Shown here piece after piece: positions 14,467 to 17,463 of a DNA stretch of 17,463 nucleotides (its first letter is position 1; the number at the start of each line of letters is the position of its first letter). The DNA comes from Desulfobacula sp. (GTDB taxonomy: Bacteria; Desulfobacterota; Desulfobacteria; Desulfobacterales; Desulfobacteraceae), in NCBI GenBank assembly GCA_029940245.1, contig JAOZRF010000008.1, positions 1 to 17,463 of the forward strand, given 5' to 3'. A program made the position numbers and the translations under genes. The notes under the pieces are model-generated. The model did no database searches, was not told the origin of the DNA, and saw only the letters and a program-made list of their open reading frames with translations.

Positions 14467-16467
14467 TTATTCTTTTTTGCTGTCCTTATTGTCCTTATTG
14501 TCCTTATTGTCCTTATTGTCCTTATTGTCCTTATTGTCCTTATATAAATTAATGGTTTTCTCCGTTATCTTTGAAATCTGCTTATGTTTTTCCTGATAAA
14601 TTTTTTCCGCCTCTGCAGGATTCTGAATAATATGGGGGGTTATAAAAATATACAGATTTGTCTTGACCCCTTTTCTGCTGGTGGATTTAAACAGGTTCCC
14701 GGCAATGGGAATACCTCCCAGGCAGGGCACTTCATAATCCGTTGAATTCAAGTCTTCCCCGATCAATCCGCCGATAACCACTGTGGCTGCATCCTTTACC
14801 ACAACCGTTGTCTGGGCCGTGCGTTTCAATGTTGTCGGCGTATTTTCTCCCGTTGACGATACTTTTTCAATTTTTTGATAAATGTTCAGCCGGACAAACC
14901 GCTCCTGGCTGATCTGGGGGGTAATTTTCAAGGTCACACCCACATCCTTGTATTCAAAATTTGTATATTCTGCAACTGAAGCATTGGTGCCCGTGGATGT
15001 TTTATAGGGAATATTTTCACCCACACTGATCTCGGCTTCCTCATTATCCGTGGTCATGATCTGTGGGGTGGCAATGATATGCACCTGTTCATTTTTTTTC
15101 ATGGCCCTGATAGCAGCACCAAGGTTTGGAAAAGTAATTCCACCGATTTTGATCGCCTCAGCCATGACACCCATGGCAAGTCCATTGGGAACACTTAAGT
15201 AACTACCACCAACGACGGTTGGTAAAGCTGCGATACCAGTATTAGCGCTTTCCTTAGTAAATCCCCCATAGACACCGGCAGCCTGTCCATCAATTTCCCC
15301 AGCAGAGGTTGCGGCCATCCATTCAACCCCCAGGGAAAAGTCATCTGTATCCCGGACCTCCATGATCAGGGCTTCAATATAGACCATGGGCCGCGGTATA
15401 TCCAGTTTTTTGATAACGGTTTCCAGCACCAGATAGTCGTCCTTATCTGCCATTATAATCAGGCTGTTGGTGGCTTTATCTGCTGTAATTTTTACTTTAT
15501 CAGATACGACGGGAGCCTTTTTTTTCCCTTTATCCTGTGATTGTGTCTTGCCGGAAAGGGATTGAAGCACTGTTGCCATTTCTTCAGCCTTTGCGTTTTC
15601 AAGATAATAGACGCGAATCTTTGCATCGCTTTTTGGAACCTCTTTATCCATGATCGCTATAAGCTCTTTGATCCTTGCGATATCAACCTCGTTAGCCAGA
15701 ACAATAATGGTATTGGTTCTCTCGTCTGCAATAAATTTAACAATCTCATCAGATGCTGGTTTTTTCCCTTTTGTAATTTTTGCCCGGAAAAGTGTATTCA
15801 GCGTTTTCACAAGCTTAACTGCATCAGCATGCTCGACAGGGATAACGGATATCTGACGACCCACATCTTTTATATCAATGGCATTAATAATTTTAATCAA
15901 TCGTTTAATATTTGAATACACATCCGTTATAATCAGGGTTTTTGTAGGAGTATATGCCAGAATAATGCTTCCCTTGGATACAAAGGGCGCAAAAAGTTTT
16001 TTAATATCATTGGGGTCAGCATATTTTAAGGGAATCAATTGGGTTACTATTTTATCTTCAGTCACACCAGGGCTGGTTTTAAATTTTGTTTCCACATTCT
16101 TTGAGTGGGCATAAGATTTGGGAATGATCTTTGAAATTTCCCCTGCCTTTACGGCAGTGAACCCGTGAACTTCAAGAACGGATTCAAACACTTTATAGGC
16201 TTCTTTTACACTAATCTTACCCGGAGAAATAATATTCACTTTTCCTTTGATCTTGTGGTCAATAATAAAATTTTCATTGGTCAGTTCACTGATAAACTTT
16301 ATAAAAACCCTTATATCAACATCATTAAAATCTATGGAGACATATTTTTCCTGGATAGCTTCTTTCTTTTCCTCAGCAAAGACAAAACTTAAATTCAAAA
16401 ATATCAGGGAAAAAACTAAAATGGTGCATAAAGCTCTGCTGTTTTTTTGTAACGTTTTCATCATCAT
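14467..16467 (-). CDS. gspD: Type II secretion system secretin GspD
   Basis: GspD forms the outer-membrane exit channel. From the chosen ATG at 16467 it has 666 residues. A signal peptide (about 1-31, ending FVFA) is followed by N0 (about 35-110), N1 (about 130-195), N2 (about 200-275) and N3 (about 285-365), then the secretin core with PRPMVYIEALIMEV, VGENIPYKTSTG, TPQIS, VVIGGLIGED, the VPCLGGIPIAGNLFKS motif and FITPHII. I chose 16467 because AAGG at 16473-16476 is 5 nt upstream and it falls 7 bp after the gspC stop; a start at 16512 would add 15 odd residues inside gspC. The C-terminus ends in a repetitive Lys-Asp-Asn tail from a 9-bp minisatellite. Low-complexity tails at this end can carry or replace the pilotin-binding S-domain. 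Confidence 0.95.
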   Translation of the reverse strand: MMMKTLQKNSRALCTILVFSLIFLNLSFVFAEEKKEAIQEKYVSIDFNDVDIRVFIKFISELTNENFIIDHKIKGKVNIISPGKISVKEAYKVFESVLEVHGFTAVKAGEISKIIPKSYAHSKNVETKFKTSPGVTEDKIVTQLIPLKYADPNDIKKLFAPFVSKGSIILAYTPTKTLIITDVYSNIKRLIKIINAIDIKDVGRQISVIPVEHADAVKLVKTLNTLFRAKITKGKKPASDEIVKFIADERTNTIIVLANEVDIARIKELIAIMDKEVPKSDAKIRVYYLENAKAEEMATVLQSLSGKTQSQDKGKKKAPVVSDKVKITADKATNSLIIMADKDDYLVLETVIKKLDIPRPMVYIEALIMEVRDTDDFSLGVEWMAATSAGEIDGQAAGVYGGFTKESANTGIAALPTVVGGSYLSVPNGLAMGVMAEAIKIGGITFPNLGAAIRAMKKNEQVHIIATPQIMTTDNEEAEISVGENIPYKTSTGTNASVAEYTNFEYKDVGVTLKITPQISQERFVRLNIYQKIEKVSSTGENTPTTLKRTAQTTVVVKDAATVVIGGLIGEDLNSTDYEVPCLGGIPIAGNLFKSTSRKGVKTNLYIFITPHIIQNPAEAEKIYQEKHKQISKITEKTINLYKDNKDNKDNKDNKDNKDNKDSKKE
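14482..14543 (-). repeat. 9-bp minisatellite coding the gspD C-terminal tail
   Basis: On the + strand GTCCTTATT is repeated head to tail with six perfect units and a seventh of 8 bases. On the coding strand the unit reads AAGGACAAT-type triplets, coding Lys-Asp-Asn, giving KDN six times, then KDS-KKE at the stop. As the unit is three codons, copy-number change would lengthen or shorten the tail without a frameshift. Confidence 0.95.
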
Positions 16468-16474
16468 AAATACC

Positions 16475-17359
16475 TTACTCAATTGAATATATAATTTTTT
16501 CTTGTGACCCACCGCGTTTTATATCAATGTCCATGACACCCTTGCCATCCATTTGTTTGAACTCATTATAAAATTTTATAACATCTTCTATAGATTTGAT
16601 CTCCTGTTCATTGACCCCTGCCACAACATCTCCATTTCTCAATCCCAGTTGCTTATAAAAAACAGAATTTTGTTTTATTCCCGTTACCCGAAAGCCATCC
16701 ATCTCACCGTTATCAAAATGGGGGCTGACCCTGACCTGTTTTCTCAAATTTTCCAAATCTTTAGTCCATTTATCGACATCGGCCCATGTTAACAAGACAT
16801 TATTAACGATTTTCTCTTTAGGGTCTTCATCAGGGACATTGACACCCGTATTAAAATTTTTTTTAATTTCGCTTTTTTTCATGAGAAGCGTCTCTTCCTT
16901 GCCGTCAACCAATAATACAACCCTTTCCCTTAATATCGCCTTTATCACAGCCAGGTCAACAACAGCATCACCAGTTTTATAGAGATGCTCTTTTCTTGCA
17001 CCCTTTTTCTTGATAATGGCAAACGGTTTTGATCCTGTGCCCGTGACAGTACCTTTGAGTTCAAGTTTAAGCTTGGTTAACTGGATTTCTTTGACTGGCT
17101 CTACTACAGGTTTTGCCGGCTGCTTATCTACAGATTTTTTAAGCTTCCCCGTTTTAAACAGGTCACGATCGGCAATCATTTTGTAATAGGATTTATTCTG
17201 AATTTTTTTCTTTCCACGCTTTTGCTGCTGCACATCCGAAATTTTGGAATAATCATCAATTTCAAATTCACTGACAAAATGCTCATAAAGGGCTAATATG
17301 GAAAAATCTATAATAAAAAATATAAAAACCAGATTTATTATAGTAAAAATTTTCTTCAT
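16475..17359 (-). CDS. gspC: Type II secretion system protein GspC (PDZ-containing)
   Basis: GspC links the inner-membrane platform to the secretin. The 294 residues show a short cytoplasmic start, one membrane helix (about 5-27), a Lys-rich linker, the homology region (about 98-165, LELKGTVTGTGSKPFAIIKK) that binds the GspD N0 domain, and a C-terminal PDZ domain (about 220-290) with GFRVTGIKQNSVFYKQLGLR and NGDVVAGVNEQEI. Domain order and size match GspC. The ATG overlaps the stop of the preceding gene (ATGA), and AGGGG-like sequence upstream can serve as ribosome-binding site. gspD starts 7 bp after its stop. The linker is rich in Lys and Pro (KQPAKPVVEPVKE), as expected for a periplasmic spacer. 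Confidence 0.92.
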   Translation of the reverse strand: MKKIFTIINLVFIFFIIDFSILALYEHFVSEFEIDDYSKISDVQQQKRGKKKIQNKSYYKMIADRDLFKTGKLKKSVDKQPAKPVVEPVKEIQLTKLKLELKGTVTGTGSKPFAIIKKKGARKEHLYKTGDAVVDLAVIKAILRERVVLLVDGKEETLLMKKSEIKKNFNTGVNVPDEDPKEKIVNNVLLTWADVDKWTKDLENLRKQVRVSPHFDNGEMDGFRVTGIKQNSVFYKQLGLRNGDVVAGVNEQEIKSIEDVIKFYNEFKQMDGKGVMDIDIKRGGSQEKIIYSIE

Positions 17360-17463
17360 TTTGTCCCCTGGCCCAGTTTAATTTTCGGATTTTGAATTGT
17401 TCCTTTGATCTGTAGATTAATTATTACATTACCGGAATCATTTTTAGCTATATCAGCAGGCTG
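17356..17463 (-). CDS. gspN: GspN-like protein, C-terminal end only (truncated by window edge)
   Basis: Thirty-five residues and a TGA stop are visible, in frame to the window edge. They include GNVIINLQIKGTIQNPKIKL, the repeating 'I-G-T-xx-N-P' ending typical of GspN and AsmA-like T2SS proteins found next to gspC in Desulfobacterota-type operons. The stop overlaps the gspC start by 4 bp (ATGA), so the two are translationally coupled. With so little sequence the family call rests on the motif and location. An AsmA-domain protein of another kind remains possible. Confidence 0.65.
   Translation of the reverse strand, partial: QPADIAKNDSGNVIINLQIKGTIQNPKIKLGQGTK

Noticed and set aside
14210..14596. 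A + strand ORF with a long Ser-Leu-Leu repeat.
   Set aside because: It is the antisense reading of the gspD minisatellite and the gspE N-terminus. Both are strongly supported genes on the other strand.
16468..16512. An earlier gspD start that adds 15 residues.
   Set aside because: It overlaps gspC and lacks a ribosome-binding site. The ATG at 16467 has AAGG at the right distance and gives a normal signal peptide.

Overview
This AT-rich window carries densely packed housekeeping and cell-envelope genes of a Gram-negative bacterium. A type II secretion (T2SS) operon with gspN/C/D/E, a ClpS-ClpA-Aat N-degron module and an AapM-type amino-acid permease together fit a sulfate-reducer-like member of the Desulfobacterota, for example a Desulfobacteraceae relative. 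That taxonomic call is an inference from protein style and gene content. No rRNA or tRNA gene is present to confirm it.

Positions 1-4038 (+ strand) hold the 3' part of a polar amino-acid ABC permease, its ATPase, a small stand-alone macro-domain protein, argC (arginine biosynthesis), and a membrane-anchored M23 (LytM-type) peptidase. Gaps are short up to argC. A 49-bp gap with a possible promoter precedes the peptidase gene.

Positions 4039-4175 form the only real + strand leader. It is very AT-rich and contains an 18-bp direct repeat and two mutually exclusive hairpin options just before secA. Positions 4176-9985 then form a tight series: secA, clpS, clpA, aat. SecA drives Sec export. ClpS recognises N-degrons and hands them to the ClpA unfoldase. 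Aat creates N-degrons by adding Leu or Phe to N-termini. The series therefore encodes both N-degron writing and reading, but no ClpP is in view.

Positions 9984-10169 hold a remnant that matches only the C-terminal ~60 residues of an arginase/agmatinase-family ureohydrolase. Its stop codon overlaps the start of gspF (10169-11386), the T2SS inner-membrane platform gene.

Positions 11422-17463 are on the - strand and converge on gspF. Read in transcription order they are the end of a gspN-like gene, gspC, gspD, gspE, a yidD-family gene with an N-terminal export signal, and a TPR/membrane protein of unknown function. Most junctions overlap or nearly abut, so this looks like one operon. gspF is physically split from its usual partners and points the opposite way. 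gspD carries a 9-bp minisatellite coding a repeated Lys-Asp-Asn tail.

No insertion sequences, CRISPR arrays, tRNAs or phage genes were seen. The least conventional items are the exported YidD/TPR pair attached to the T2SS operon, the ureohydrolase fossil fused to the gspF start, the secA leader, and the secretin-tail repeat.
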